64,000 nt of DNA from positions 124,001-188,000 of the forward strand of contig NZ_JAWCUD010000011.1 of assembly GCF_032461945.1 (NCBI RefSeq). Reading direction: 5' to 3'. Made by a program: the position numbers and the translations under genes. Positions 7,704 to 16,768 of this stretch are shown piece by piece (position 1 is the first letter of the stretch; each line of letters starts with the position of its first letter). The notes under the pieces are model-generated. The model had not been told where the DNA came from, did not search any database, and worked only from the letters and a program-made list of their open reading frames with translations. The DNA comes from Paenibacillus_E violae. Lineage in GTDB: Bacteria; Bacillota; Bacilli; Paenibacillales; NBRC-103111.

Positions 7704-9287
7704 GAACTTTACACGGTATTGTTGGGGGCTTACACCCATCGTTTTCTTAAAGATTCGGCCAAAATAATTAAAATTCTCATAGCCTACCTTTTCTGCGATC
7801 GCATAGACAGGCAGCTTGGATTCAATCAATAATTCCGCTGCTTTTCCTACACGAATTTGATTGAGATATTCCGAAAAGCCCACCTGCGTTTCTTTCTTAA
7901 ACAAATAGCTTAAATAATTTTCACTCATTCTGACTCTTTCGGCGGCATGCCTCAAAGAGATGTCCTCTGTATAATTAGATTTCATGTAAAGAATCAATTG
8001 TTGAATATCTTCCCGGAAGTTTCCTCCCCCAAGTGCTTTCCCTTGACCGCAGCAGTCATCAATCAGTTGTTCGAACCATTGCTTCGCCTTGTTTAATTCA
8101 TCAAGCTTCAGGACTTGTTTATATAGGGGTTCCTCCTGCTCAAGCTCTTTGAACAAGTCTTCCTCATAAGGTTTTAGGCCGTTCTGAATCGTATGCAGCA
8201 GCTGTAAACACAATTGGATGCACTTCTCGACAGGACCTTTCCACATTGCCATCCGTTCAAATATTCTGTCCAGCACTTGCTTAATCCCCGCCGCGTTCAT
8301 CCGGTCCAATTCGACTTTCAAGACCGTCTCATCCTCTTGCGTCATCACATTCCATACTTGAATGTTCTCCAAATGATCCCCATATAGATAAACCTTTTCT
8401 TTTCCTTCATAAAAATAATTTTGGAGCGCGCGTTTCGCCTTCGAGTATACGTCTGGCAGACTCTGTATACCTTGAGACCCATCACTAATCCCTATGCTAA
8501 GAGATAGATTAATAAATCTTCTTGCGGCCTCAATGATCTCCTTGCCGAACCTAATCGCTTCGTCAATTGTATGCGTTCCCGCCTTCTTTTTGGGAAAAAG
8601 CAGGACGATTTCTTCCTCATTCACATCTTGAAATATACCCTCTGTGTTCTTATCCAGCTGTAAGGATATAAGATTCATTAACTTCATCTTGTCCGAGCTA
8701 TCCGTTCGATGCTGATCACGATGAATGGTCATCAGTACAAACACATAGCCATTCAGAAAGAATGCTTTATTTTCTTCCGCAACATGCGCATCTTCCGCCA
8801 TGGCATTCCCCTGAAAAATCCACTGCTTCAGCTGCCGCGAACCTCCGTTTTCACTCAATTCCACCGCGGGCTTGGTTTCGATTTGGCGCTGCCGAACCTC
8901 ACGGCTTGATGAAATTTTCTTCGAAACCTCAAGCAACATTTGCAGAAGTTCTTCAGGCTTTAATGACGCTTTCAAGATATAGTCTTCTACGCCCAATTTC
9001 ATCGCTTTCCGCACATATTCATAATCATTATGGGAACTGAGCACAATGATATGCGTATCCGGATACTCGCTCTTCACTTTCTCAATCAGCTCAATACCGT
9101 TCATTCTTGGCATGACAATGTCGGTCAGCATGATATCGGGTCTCGTCTTCTCGATAATCTCCAATGCTTCCAAACCATCCTGTGCATCCCCGACATAGGT
9201 CAGCTGATGCTGCTCCCAGTCAATCAATGATTTTATACCTAATCGAACCAAAAATTCGTCATCTACGAGCAGTACTTTCAGAGGCAT
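7686..9287 (-). CDS. AraC-family response regulator (YesN type)
   Basis: This protein of about 533 residues starts with a receiver domain (LLVDDE; phospho-acceptor Asp in DIMLTDIVMPRMNG; Lys in ILKASLKPEE) and ends with two AraC helix-turn-helix motifs (ISLRHAAERVRMSENYLSYLF and the segment ending GVSPQQY). I chose the ATG at 9287: AAGGG lies seven bases upstream and the receiver domain begins at once. The open frame upstream lies inside the kinase gene and does not look like protein. It overlaps the kinase 3' end by about 29 bases and probably activates sialic acid transport genes on phosphorylation. Confidence 0.9.
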   Translation of the reverse strand: MPLKVLLVDDEFLVRLGIKSLIDWEQHQLTYVGDAQDGLEALEIIEKTRPDIMLTDIVMPRMNGIELIEKVKSEYPDTHIIVLSSHNDYEYVRKAMKLGVEDYILKASLKPEELLQMLLEVSKKISSSREVRQRQIETKPAVELSENGGSRQLKQWIFQGNAMAEDAHVAEENKAFFLNGYVFVLMTIHRDQHRTDSSDKMKLMNLISLQLDKNTEGIFQDVNEEEIVLLFPKKKAGTHTIDEAIRFGKEIIEAARRFINLSLSIGISDGSQGIQSLPDVYSKAKRALQNYFYEGKEKVYLYGDHLENIQVWNVMTQEDETVLKVELDRMNAAGIKQVLDRIFERMAMWKGPVEKCIQLCLQLLHTIQNGLKPYEEDLFKELEQEEPLYKQVLKLDELNKAKQWFEQLIDDCCGQGKALGGGNFREDIQQLILYMKSNYTEDISLRHAAERVRMSENYLSYLFKKETQVGFSEYLNQIRVGKAAELLIESKLPVYAIAEKVGYENFNYFGRIFKKTMGVSPQQYRVKFKSSLS

Positions 9288-11070
9288 AAGCATTCCCTTC
9301 TTCAATCGTTTTGAGCGGCAATTTGAACTCGACCGTCGTCTCGTTCGCCTTGCTTTGGATATGCAAACCGTACCCTTCACCGTATTGAAGCCGGATGCGC
9401 TCATGCACATTCCTAATCCCAATACTTTGCGATGCAGCATGTCCATGTCCTTGCAATAAGCTCTGATTGATTTCATCGATTTTGTCCGGATGGATCCCTG
9501 TCCCATTGTCTGTAACGGTTAAAATCATTTGATTTTGATCTTGGTCGGCCATAGCCTTAATCGTAATAACACCTCTTCCTTCCATCGACTCAATTCCATG
9601 GTGAATGCTATTCTCTATAATGGGCTGGAGCATAAATTTAATGGCTTCCTGCTTCATTAACGGCTCGGGAATATGAAACTCGACACTCAATTTATCGTTG
9701 TATCTCAATTTCATGAGGGTAATATAGTGCTGAACATAGTCCATTTCCTCTTTGAGCGAAATCAACGTTTCCCCTCTTCCAATACTCGCTTCCATCATAC
9801 TTCCCAGGCTGGACAGCATCTCCCCGACCTCCCGGTCATTGCGAATGTAAGCCATCCATTTGATGTTGTTCAACGTATTCAAAATAAAATGCGGGTTAAT
9901 CTGTGCCTGAAGCGCTCGGAAACGCATTTCTTCTTTCTGAACGTATTCCTCCTTCAACCTTTGAAGCAGATCCCGAATTTGTCTGGCCATATGGTTATAG
10001 GTATCAATCAGCGTAGCAATTTCATTGGGACCGGAAAGCGCCAATGAGCTGTTAAAATCGTTTTTCTCTATTTCTTTCATTCGTTTATTTAAAAGCTTGA
10101 CCGGCTTGGAAACCCGGTAAGATATGCTGAACGCGAGCAGCATAAACACGATGACGATGATCCCGACCGTGATCATATTCGTTCTGCGTAAATCAAATAT
10201 TTCCTTAAACACCGTATCGTAAGGAATAAACTGTATTAATTTCCAGCCGGTTAAACCGATCGTGTCATAGCTGGCAATCCATTTCCGATGATTTTTTTCC
10301 ACAATCAACTGCCCTTTGGAGGAGTCCCATATTTTGGAGACGTCTTCTGGTAAAACCTCTATGGGATCCATGCCCTCTTTCATGGAGCTGGAAATAATTT
10401 TCACCCGTTGGTCCATGATCATGACATTGCCGTCCAATTTCGACATATACTTGCGAAAATCGCTTTCGCTTACGCTAAAGAGCTCGATCCCGATATTTTG
10501 ATTGGTTTGCACATCTGTTATGGTTTTAATCAGCGTAACGAGCTGACTCCTGTCGTAATAAATATAATTGCTGCTGTCATTCGCCATCCAGCTAATGCCA
10601 AACGGTTCTGTTAACATCTCTTTATACCAATCCGATTGAACATACTCGTCATATAAATCTTGTTGAACAATTTTGTTGCTTAACCAATTACCGTGCATAT
10701 CGAGCAAAGTTACATAGCTTTCCGAAAAATAAGAAGAATAAAGCTTATTCATTGCGTTATCTGCAAGCCGCAGCTTTTCGTAATAGGTAACGGAATTCGG
10801 CTGTTTCAGCAGGGAGGTCATATTGGGGTTCGTTGAGATGTCTACCGCGGATTTCAGCATATCCTGCAGCAATAACTCAATATTGAAATCGATTTGGTAC
10901 AAAGCTTCTGATGTCGCATTGCCGATTTTATTCTCAATCACGCGCTCTAAAGGCTTATCGATCCAAAAGGCGCTAATAAATAGGGGAATAATGAGAAACA
11001 ACAGAATGAAAAAAAGAATCTGGTTGTGAATAGAATTCCAGCGTTGCATTGATTTTTTCACCCATTGCAT
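9259..11070 (-). CDS. sensor histidine kinase (YesM/LytS type)
   Basis: This 603-residue membrane kinase has an N-terminal transmembrane helix, a large extracellular sensor domain (about residues 35-290), a second helix (about 300-320), a HAMP linker (KPVKLLNKRM), the His_kinase motif QAQINPHFILNTLNNIKW with its phospho-acceptor His, and an HATPase domain (GIESMEGRG; DNGTGI). The paired regulator follows with an overlap. Control of the sialic acid importer is inferred from gene order. The start ATG has only a weak GTGGGG upstream. Confidence 0.88.
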   Translation of the reverse strand: MQWVKKSMQRWNSIHNQILFFILLFLIIPLFISAFWIDKPLERVIENKIGNATSEALYQIDFNIELLLQDMLKSAVDISTNPNMTSLLKQPNSVTYYEKLRLADNAMNKLYSSYFSESYVTLLDMHGNWLSNKIVQQDLYDEYVQSDWYKEMLTEPFGISWMANDSSNYIYYDRSQLVTLIKTITDVQTNQNIGIELFSVSESDFRKYMSKLDGNVMIMDQRVKIISSSMKEGMDPIEVLPEDVSKIWDSSKGQLIVEKNHRKWIASYDTIGLTGWKLIQFIPYDTVFKEIFDLRRTNMITVGIIVIVFMLLAFSISYRVSKPVKLLNKRMKEIEKNDFNSSLALSGPNEIATLIDTYNHMARQIRDLLQRLKEEYVQKEEMRFRALQAQINPHFILNTLNNIKWMAYIRNDREVGEMLSSLGSMMEASIGRGETLISLKEEMDYVQHYITLMKLRYNDKLSVEFHIPEPLMKQEAIKFMLQPIIENSIHHGIESMEGRGVITIKAMADQDQNQMILTVTDNGTGIHPDKIDEINQSLLQGHGHAASQSIGIRNVHERIRLQYGEGYGLHIQSKANETTVEFKLPLKTIEEGNAYASESTARR

Positions 11071-11275
11071 GGCGCGACCCCACTCTGCTTAAAATTTACC
11101 TGCCCTCCTCCCCCATTCTCCAATTTGAGAACGAAAACGAAGAGCAACTTTTAGGTGAAGTCTACCACACTATGCGCATAGGTACAATTTAGATCATCTA
11201 TTGCTCCACTCCGTCAATATACTTAGAAACTCCTCCATTGCCGCTCATGGTAAAAGGATTTAAGCGTGAAATTAC

Positions 11276-11304
11276 TTGACATAAACCTTACTTCATTGTA
11301 AATT
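11276..11304 (+). promoter_or_regulatory. sigma-A promoter of the ArsB/NhaD-type permease gene
   Basis: TTGACA at 11276 and TAAATT at 11299 are separated by 17 bases. Transcription would start near 11311 and give a leader of about 210 bases before the permease gene. Confidence 0.7.
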
Positions 11305-11375
11305 TATAACGCAAATGAATATTCTATGTAAGCTATTCATATCATGAAGTAATTAAATATTTGTTGTATTTTGGA

Positions 11376-11446
11376 GGAGCCTGTCACCAAGGGCTCCTTT
11401 TGGTTTTTTTTAGCCATGCCGAGCCCTTGGTTGGGCTCTCTTTTTA
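11376..11446 (+). promoter_or_regulatory. tandem attenuator with alternative pairing, class unknown
   Basis: Hairpin 1 (GGAGCC / GGCTCC, 11376-11397) is followed by a long T run. Hairpin 3 (GAGCCC / GGGCTC, 11421-11438) is followed by TCTTTTT. The bases ACCAAGGGCTC (11386-11396) are perfectly complementary to GAGCCCTTGGT (11421-11431), so pairing of these two would break both terminators. This is the logic of a riboswitch or attenuator. I do not recognise a known class. Confidence 0.65.
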
Positions 11447-11465
11447 TGCAAAGAAAGGAGCGTAT

Positions 11466-11507
11466 ATGAATATCCTTATTGGATATTTTTTATCAAAACG
11501 CAAATAA
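11466..11507 (+). CDS. 13-residue leader peptide
   Basis: ATG to TAA encodes MNILIGYFLSKRK. AAAGGAG lies five to six bases before the ATG. It sits just after the attenuator and 17 bases before the permease start, so it may act as a translated leader. The function is unknown. Confidence 0.5.
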   Translation: MNILIGYFLSKRK

Positions 11508-11524
11508 CATGTAGGAGGAAAATT

Positions 11525-12805
11525 ATGGAACAACAAGCGATTTTAGCAATTGGCATCTTTTTAGTGACATACGGCATGATCATTGCCGAGAAAATTCATC
11601 GTACGATCATCGCTATGCTCGGCGGCGTCCTCATGGTCATCCTAGGTGTAGTTAATCAAGAAGACGCTTTACACCATATTGATTTTAATACCTTAGGGCT
11701 GCTTATAGGCATGATGATCATTGTTAGCATTACTGCAGAAACTGGGTTATTCCGATATATCGCTCTTGTCTCTGCTAAGAAAGCGAAGGGTGACCCTGTT
11801 CGTATTTTAATTTCACTCGTGCTCATTACTGCAGTTGGGTCTGCCTTTCTTGACAACGTTACGACCGTACTTTTGATGGTGCCCGTTACATTCAGTATAA
11901 CTAGGCAGTTAAAAGTGAATCCTGTTCCTTTTCTGATCACACAAATCCTCGCTTCTAATATTGGCGGTACAGCGACTCTAATCGGGGATCCGCCGAATAT
12001 CATGATCGGCAGTGCAGTTAAAGAATTAACGTTCATAGCATTTATCAATAACCTTACTCCTATCGCCGTTATTATCATGGTTTGCATGCTGCCTATTTTT
12101 GTTCTCCTGTTTCGTAAGCAAATTCAAACGACGCCTGAATTAAAGATGAGCATCATGCACATTGACGAGAAAGAAGTCATTACAAACCGTACTTTATTGA
12201 TTAAAAGTGTCTCTATCTTAGGGCTTACAATCATTGGTTTTTTCCTGCATCAAATGCTCCATCTGGAGTCAGCAACCGTCGCCTTGACAGGTGCTTTTAT
12301 TCTACTTCTTTTAACTGGTGAACACGCCATGGAAAATGCCTTCACCAAGGTGGAATGGACCACAATATTCTTTTTCATCGGTTTGTTCGTGTTAGTCTCA
12401 GGGCTAGTGGAAACGGGCGTCATCTCCAAACTAGCCGCGCAAGCGATTGAGCTGACAGGAGGTAATCCAATCGCGACATCCATGTTAATCCTATGGCTAA
12501 GTGCGATTGCGTCAGCTTTTTTAGACAATATCCCTTTTGTCGCAACAATGATTCCAATGATACAAGAAATGGGCAATATGGGAGTAGATAACCTGGAACC
12601 TTTATGGTGGAGTTTAGCGCTTGGTGCATGTTTGGGCGGAAACGGGACATTAATTGGAGCGAGCGCCAATTTGATCGTTGCTGGGTTGTCAAGCAAAGAA
12701 GGTTATCCGATTAAATTCGTTACTTTTATGAAATATGGCTTCCCCCTCATGTTGTTCTCCGTCGTATTAGCCAGTATTTATATCTATGTCCGCTTTTTAA
12801 TTTAG
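11525..12805 (+). CDS. ArsB/NhaD-type ion transporter (SLC13-like permease)
   Basis: This 426-residue polytopic membrane protein has about 11-12 hydrophobic segments and the paired family motifs SAFLDNVTTVLLMVPV (about residue 100) and SAFLDNIPFVATMIP (about 335), each followed by a glycine-rich stretch (GGTATLIGDPPN; CLGGNGTLIGASAN). This internal symmetry is typical of the ArsB/NhaD/CitM superfamily. The substrate cannot be read from sequence; Na+/H+ exchange, arsenite or citrate are the usual options. AGGAGG seven bases before the ATG fixes the start. A structured leader and small ORF precede it. Confidence 0.85.
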   Translation: MEQQAILAIGIFLVTYGMIIAEKIHRTIIAMLGGVLMVILGVVNQEDALHHIDFNTLGLLIGMMIIVSITAETGLFRYIALVSAKKAKGDPVRILISLVLITAVGSAFLDNVTTVLLMVPVTFSITRQLKVNPVPFLITQILASNIGGTATLIGDPPNIMIGSAVKELTFIAFINNLTPIAVIIMVCMLPIFVLLFRKQIQTTPELKMSIMHIDEKEVITNRTLLIKSVSILGLTIIGFFLHQMLHLESATVALTGAFILLLLTGEHAMENAFTKVEWTTIFFFIGLFVLVSGLVETGVISKLAAQAIELTGGNPIATSMLILWLSAIASAFLDNIPFVATMIPMIQEMGNMGVDNLEPLWWSLALGACLGGNGTLIGASANLIVAGLSSKEGYPIKFVTFMKYGFPLMLFSVVLASIYIYVRFLI

Positions 12806-12884
12806 CTAGGAGGATTGCAATCTGGAAAGAGGAACGATCTGTCCGAAACATCCGGAATCAAGAAAAAGAAGCTCACTAAACTTA

Positions 12885-12915
12885 AAGAAGAGCCAGTTCA
12901 TCACCGGCTCTTCTT
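12885..12915. terminator. bidirectional terminator between permease and opuAC
   Basis: AAGAAGAGCC / GGCTCTTCTT forms a 10-base stem with T-rich tails on both sides. It serves the plus-strand permease gene and the convergent opu operon. Confidence 0.8.
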
Positions 12916-12923
12916 GTACTTCA

Positions 12924-13826
12924 TTATTTTGTATTCAAATCAGCGATCGAATCGATATTCATGTACGTTGGAACAACTACTCCCAGCTTCGTACCGTTCA
13001 AGTTCGGTCCCAAATCTTCAAATTTACCGGCAAATTTATCAAAGTAATCTTTATGCGTTGTTGGAAGCCATGCTGCAACTAACGCGTCAGCACTACCGTC
13101 AGAGATACCGGCCCACATAGGACCAGCCTCAACTTGAAGCATTTCCACTTTATAGCCCAGCTTATCTTCCAAGACAGTTTTCACAACATTCGTACTTGCA
13201 ATCTCCGAATCCCACGCTACATAAGCCAACTTCAACTTCTTCCCCTTATCTTGGGAGAGATCTTTCACCCAGCCGTCAACCTTGCTGGCGTTATCCTTTA
13301 CCCAATTGGCTGCGGCTTCTTCCGGTTTCTTGCCTTCAGCAATTGCCGACATTACAACAGCCATCTCCTCAGGCGTCCATTCAAATCTATCTAGCATTGT
13401 ATATGCAGATGGAGCCTCCTTTTTCAAATTATTGCGGACGATTGTATGGATTTGCTCATCTTTACCAAAGACGCCTTTCGGATCGTTTAAGTATTTTAGA
13501 TCATATTTGGCAAACATCCAGTGCGGGGTCCAGCCTGTTACAATGATCGGCTTCTTATCTTTATAAGCCTTATCAAGAGCTGCTGTCATTGCCGCGCTTG
13601 AACCCTCTACCAACTTCCAATCCTTTAGATCGTAATCTTTGATTGACTGAGCCGTTTGTTTCATCAATCCCGCTCCTGGGTCGATCCCAATAATTTCATG
13701 ATGAACCTGGCTTCCGAGCGTTTCTTCTGCCGATGACGATGCGTCTTTGGAGCACCCTGTCATGACCATTACTGCAACTAAACTGACCAACATCCCTATT
13801 TTCGCTTTATTTTTCAGCAAATTCAT
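12924..13826 (-). CDS. opuAC: glycine betaine-binding lipoprotein
   Basis: This 300-residue OpuAC/ProX-type binding protein has a lipobox MTGC (Cys about 25) after a hydrophobic N-terminus. GIDPGAGLM, VVTGWTPHWMFAKYDLKYLNDPK and the Trp-rich positions are typical of betaine-binding proteins, whose aromatic cage holds the trimethylammonium group. It is the last gene of opuAA-AB-AC, and its ATG overlaps the opuAB stop (ATGA). It delivers compatible solutes to the permease under osmotic stress. Confidence 0.93.
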   Translation of the reverse strand: MNLLKNKAKIGMLVSLVAVMVMTGCSKDASSSAEETLGSQVHHEIIGIDPGAGLMKQTAQSIKDYDLKDWKLVEGSSAAMTAALDKAYKDKKPIIVTGWTPHWMFAKYDLKYLNDPKGVFGKDEQIHTIVRNNLKKEAPSAYTMLDRFEWTPEEMAVVMSAIAEGKKPEEAAANWVKDNASKVDGWVKDLSQDKGKKLKLAYVAWDSEIASTNVVKTVLEDKLGYKVEMLQVEAGPMWAGISDGSADALVAAWLPTTHKDYFDKFAGKFEDLGPNLNGTKLGVVVPTYMNIDSIADLNTK

Positions 13827-14656
13827 ACGCTCCTTTTTCTTTTGAGAATGTACTGTGTCATACGGTCCAAAAGTATGGCTAATACGACAATGGACAAGCC
13901 TGCTTCAAACCCTTGGCCTGTTTTAATCTGCGTCACTGCGCGGTAGACATCAGCACCAATACCTTGGGCTCCAATCATGGATGCAATAACGACCATCGAT
14001 AAGGAAAGCATGATCGTTTGATTCATTCCTGCCATGATGGACGGCAATGCTAAGGGGAACTGGAGTTTGAACAACTTCTGTGAAGGAGTTGAGCCAAATG
14101 CATCGGCTGCCTCCACTAAATCTTCAGCGACTTGACGAATTCCCAAATTCGTAAGTCGAATCGTTGGAGGCACTGCAAAGATAACAGAGGCAATAACACC
14201 CGGAACCACGCCTAATCCGAAGAAGGTGACAGCAGGAATCAAGTAAACAAACGCAGGCATTGTTTGCATAAAGTCGAGCAACGGTGTGGCCAAGTTACGA
14301 AACTTATCGTTTTGGGCACACCAGACACCGATTGGAATGCCAATGACGATTGAAATTAACGCTGAGGTTAACACTAGCGCCAAAGTATCCATCGTATGAC
14401 TCCAAAACCCTAAATTATATATCAGCAATAAACCTAACCCCGAAAATAAGGCAAAAGACCAACGCCCTAAGTAAAAGGCCAGAACACTTACTAATCCAAT
14501 GAATAATAGAACTGGAACACCATGAAAAACAAAAGATAGAGCATTTACACTTCCCTCGATACAAGTAGAGATGAATTGAAACAAAATACCCAAGTTCATT
14601 TCCAGTTTATCAACGACAAATTCCACCCATTCATCCAGCGGTATCTTGGAGATCAT
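13823..14656 (-). CDS. opuAB: glycine betaine ABC transporter permease
   Basis: This permease of about 277 residues has six to seven transmembrane helices and the ProW-like stretch EAADAFGSTPSQKLFKLQFPLALPSIMAGMN split across the EAA loop. GGAGG lies nine bases before the ATG at 14656, and the length equals B. subtilis OpuAB. The start lies inside the last 26 bases of opuAA, so the two are translationally coupled. Confidence 0.92.
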   Translation of the reverse strand: MISKIPLDEWVEFVVDKLEMNLGILFQFISTCIEGSVNALSFVFHGVPVLLFIGLVSVLAFYLGRWSFALFSGLGLLLIYNLGFWSHTMDTLALVLTSALISIVIGIPIGVWCAQNDKFRNLATPLLDFMQTMPAFVYLIPAVTFFGLGVVPGVIASVIFAVPPTIRLTNLGIRQVAEDLVEAADAFGSTPSQKLFKLQFPLALPSIMAGMNQTIMLSLSMVVIASMIGAQGIGADVYRAVTQIKTGQGFEAGLSIVVLAILLDRMTQYILKRKRSV

Positions 14657-15854
14657 CGCTTTGCACCTCCTCTTTAGCAACGGGCTGCCCGGCTAACGCT
14701 CCGAGGACGGCTCCGCGCACAATGACACCAATTATACGATTGTTATCGTCAACCACGCCCACCGGATATTTAGAGCTTCCACATACTTCAAATAACTCAT
14801 AAAGCATTTGATCAGGCGCCACAGTCGGCACATTTCGAATGACGATTTCCTCGAGCGTCTTTCCAGCTTTTATAGCTTCAGAAGCATCTTCAGCCGTAAT
14901 GACACCTAGCAGTTTTTTCCCGCGATCAACAACAAACAAGTTCGATATTCCGCTCTCTCGCATGAGCTGAAGAGCTACTCTCGGCCCTCTGTCAAAGCCT
15001 ACCGTTTCCGGTCTCCGCATCACGGATGATGCCGTTAGAACTTTGGACAGATCTACATCTTCAACAAACCTCTCTACATATTCATTCGCGGGGTTCATCA
15101 TAATCTCTTCCGGCTTCCCAATCTGAACGACACTGCCATCTTTCATGAGCGCAATTCGGTCCCCAATACGAAGGGCTTCATCCAAATCGTGTGTGATAAA
15201 AATAATCGTTTTCTTCATTTTATCTTGAAGCTCTAACAGTTCATCCTGCATATCCTTGCGGATAAGCGGATCTAATGCGCTAAAAGCCTCATCCATTAAA
15301 AGAATATCCGGATCGTTTGCAAGCGCTCTGGCCAAGCCTACCCTTTGTTGCATACCTCCGCTTAATTGCGATGGCATGCTGTCGGCCCTATCCTCTAGCC
15401 CTACCAGACTTAAAGCTTCCATGGCCTTCAAACGTTTCTCACTCTTGCTCCTTCTCTGAACTTCAAGCCCATATTCCACATTCTGCACAACCGTTCTATG
15501 CGGGAATAGAGCAAACTTCTGGAATACCATAGAAATCATTTCTCTTCGTACACGACGGAGTTCTTCATCGGTCATTTCGACGATATTTTGGCCGTTAATG
15601 TGGATACTCCCATTCGTAGGTTCGATTAACCTGTTTAGCAGGCGGACTAATGTTGATTTCCCACTGCCTGACAGCCCCATGATGACAAAAATTTCACCAG
15701 GTTCTACTGAAAAGCTGACTTCGTTGACCCCCACTGTATGCTTGGTTTCCCTGTAGATCTGTTCTTTTGAATACTTTTTGGCCATTAGCGGAAGAACAGA
15801 CTCGGGATCAGGCCCAAATACTTTGGTTACCTGATGAACATCAATAATTGCCAT
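14631..15854 (-). CDS. opuAA: glycine betaine ABC transporter ATPase with CBS domains
   Basis: This 407-residue ATPase has Walker A GLSGSGKST, the signature LSGGMQQRVGLARAL, Walker B ILLMDEAFSALD and a switch His in FITHDLDE. Two C-terminal CBS domains (about residues 275-395) are the ionic-strength or c-di-AMP sensing part of OpuA transporters. It is the first gene of the operon; its promoter region overlaps a GbsR-type operator. Confidence 0.93.
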   Translation of the reverse strand: MAIIDVHQVTKVFGPDPESVLPLMAKKYSKEQIYRETKHTVGVNEVSFSVEPGEIFVIMGLSGSGKSTLVRLLNRLIEPTNGSIHINGQNIVEMTDEELRRVRREMISMVFQKFALFPHRTVVQNVEYGLEVQRRSKSEKRLKAMEALSLVGLEDRADSMPSQLSGGMQQRVGLARALANDPDILLMDEAFSALDPLIRKDMQDELLELQDKMKKTIIFITHDLDEALRIGDRIALMKDGSVVQIGKPEEIMMNPANEYVERFVEDVDLSKVLTASSVMRRPETVGFDRGPRVALQLMRESGISNLFVVDRGKKLLGVITAEDASEAIKAGKTLEEIVIRNVPTVAPDQMLYELFEVCGSSKYPVGVVDDNNRIIGVIVRGAVLGALAGQPVAKEEVQSDDLQDTAG

Positions 15855-15927
15855 ACGCTCACTCCTTTCTGTATACGTTAATGCCCTGTTACCTCTTTAA
15901 GTGTAAAGAACTAAAACAGGTTATGTC

Positions 15928-15943
15928 AACAGTAAATTCTGTT
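15928..15943. promoter_or_regulatory. GbsR-type operator at the opuA promoter
   Basis: AACAG-TAAATT-CTGTT is an inverted repeat with core ACAG-N6-CTGT. On the minus strand it abuts a TTGACA -35 box that would serve opuAA. The same core recurs 27 bases away at the gbsR promoter. Confidence 0.6.
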
Positions 15944-15951
15944 TATTCCGT

Positions 15952-15979
15952 TTGTACAGAAAAAACTGTACAATATAAT
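15952..15979 (+). promoter_or_regulatory. gbsR promoter with embedded operator
   Basis: TTGTACAG-AAAAAA-CTGTACAA is a perfect 22-base inverted repeat with the ACAG-N6-CTGT core. TTGTAC serves as -35 and TATAAT at 15974 as -10 with a 16-base spacer, so the repressor would occlude its own promoter. Confidence 0.7.
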
Positions 15980-16074
15980 CATGGTACGCCTACATGCTCC
16001 CGAATTCGGTCACATGACTTTCTTTACTTTATTAAAATAGTCTCTTACAATAACGATGTAAACATAAAGGCAGG

Positions 16075-16662
16075 GTGAAACTTGGAATGGAACAACTACA
16101 AAACATAAGCTTAGATCAGGAACTGATTATTCAAAAAGCTCGCAAACGTGTCATTGAATCTATTGGAAAGAACATGGATCTCTATGGCATCACCCAGTCG
16201 ATTGGTCATCTGTACGGAATGCTATTCTTCCAAAACAAGCCCATGACTCTCGATGATATGCGAGAAGCGATGGAAATGAGTAAAACCAGTATGAGCACAG
16301 GTGTGCGTACGCTGGTTGATTTGAAAATGGTCAATAAAGTTTGGGAGAAGGGATCACGAAAAGATCTCTACGAGGTCGAAATGGACTGGTTTCAAACCTT
16401 CTCTGATTACTTTTCACTGAAATGGCGTAAAGCTTTAGAAATTAACCTTAGTTCTCTGAATAAGTCAAAAAAAGAACTTAATCAGCTTAATCAGCAATAC
16501 CCTGATGATGCAGCCCTGCAAGTAATACTTCAAACGGATCTCGACAAAATCGATGAGGCAATTCGATATTATCAATGGCTTGATCGACTTATTGACTCTT
16601 TTGAAACAGGTGATATTTTCAACTTGATACCTAAAGATTCACCTCAGGATCAAACTAATTAA
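16075..16662 (+). CDS. gbsR: GbsR/OpcR-type MarR-family regulator
   Basis: This regulator of about 195 residues has a winged helix-turn-helix core (YGITQSIGHLYGMLFFQNKPMTLDDM, then MSKTSMSTGVRTLVDLKMV and a basic wing KGSRKDLYEVE) and a helical C-terminal dimerisation part. GbsR-type proteins sense choline or betaine and repress uptake genes. It is divergent from opuAA with two matching operators between them. The start may be the GTG at 16075 or the ATG at 16087; the ribosome site AGG is nearer the first. Confidence 0.85.
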   Translation: MKLGMEQLQNISLDQELIIQKARKRVIESIGKNMDLYGITQSIGHLYGMLFFQNKPMTLDDMREAMEMSKTSMSTGVRTLVDLKMVNKVWEKGSRKDLYEVEMDWFQTFSDYFSLKWRKALEINLSSLNKSKKELNQLNQQYPDDAALQVILQTDLDKIDEAIRYYQWLDRLIDSFETGDIFNLIPKDSPQDQTN

Positions 16663-16768
16663 GTTTCACTCTGTATGCTCAACAGTTCATCCATAGGAGA
16701 ATTGATGCACAAATAAAACCACTTCAAGATGATTTCACCTCAATGTGGTTTACGTCATTTTATCGGAT

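Noticed and set aside
9288..9506. A 73-residue N-terminal extension of the AraC-type response regulator
   Set aside because: It lies in the kinase coding region in another frame; the ribosome site and receiver domain place the start at 9287.
11376..11446. T-box or known metal riboswitch at the ArsB/NhaD-type leader
   Set aside because: No T-box sequence (AGGGTGGNACCGCG) or recognisable yybP-ykoY or M-box core is present; only the generic attenuator logic is supported.
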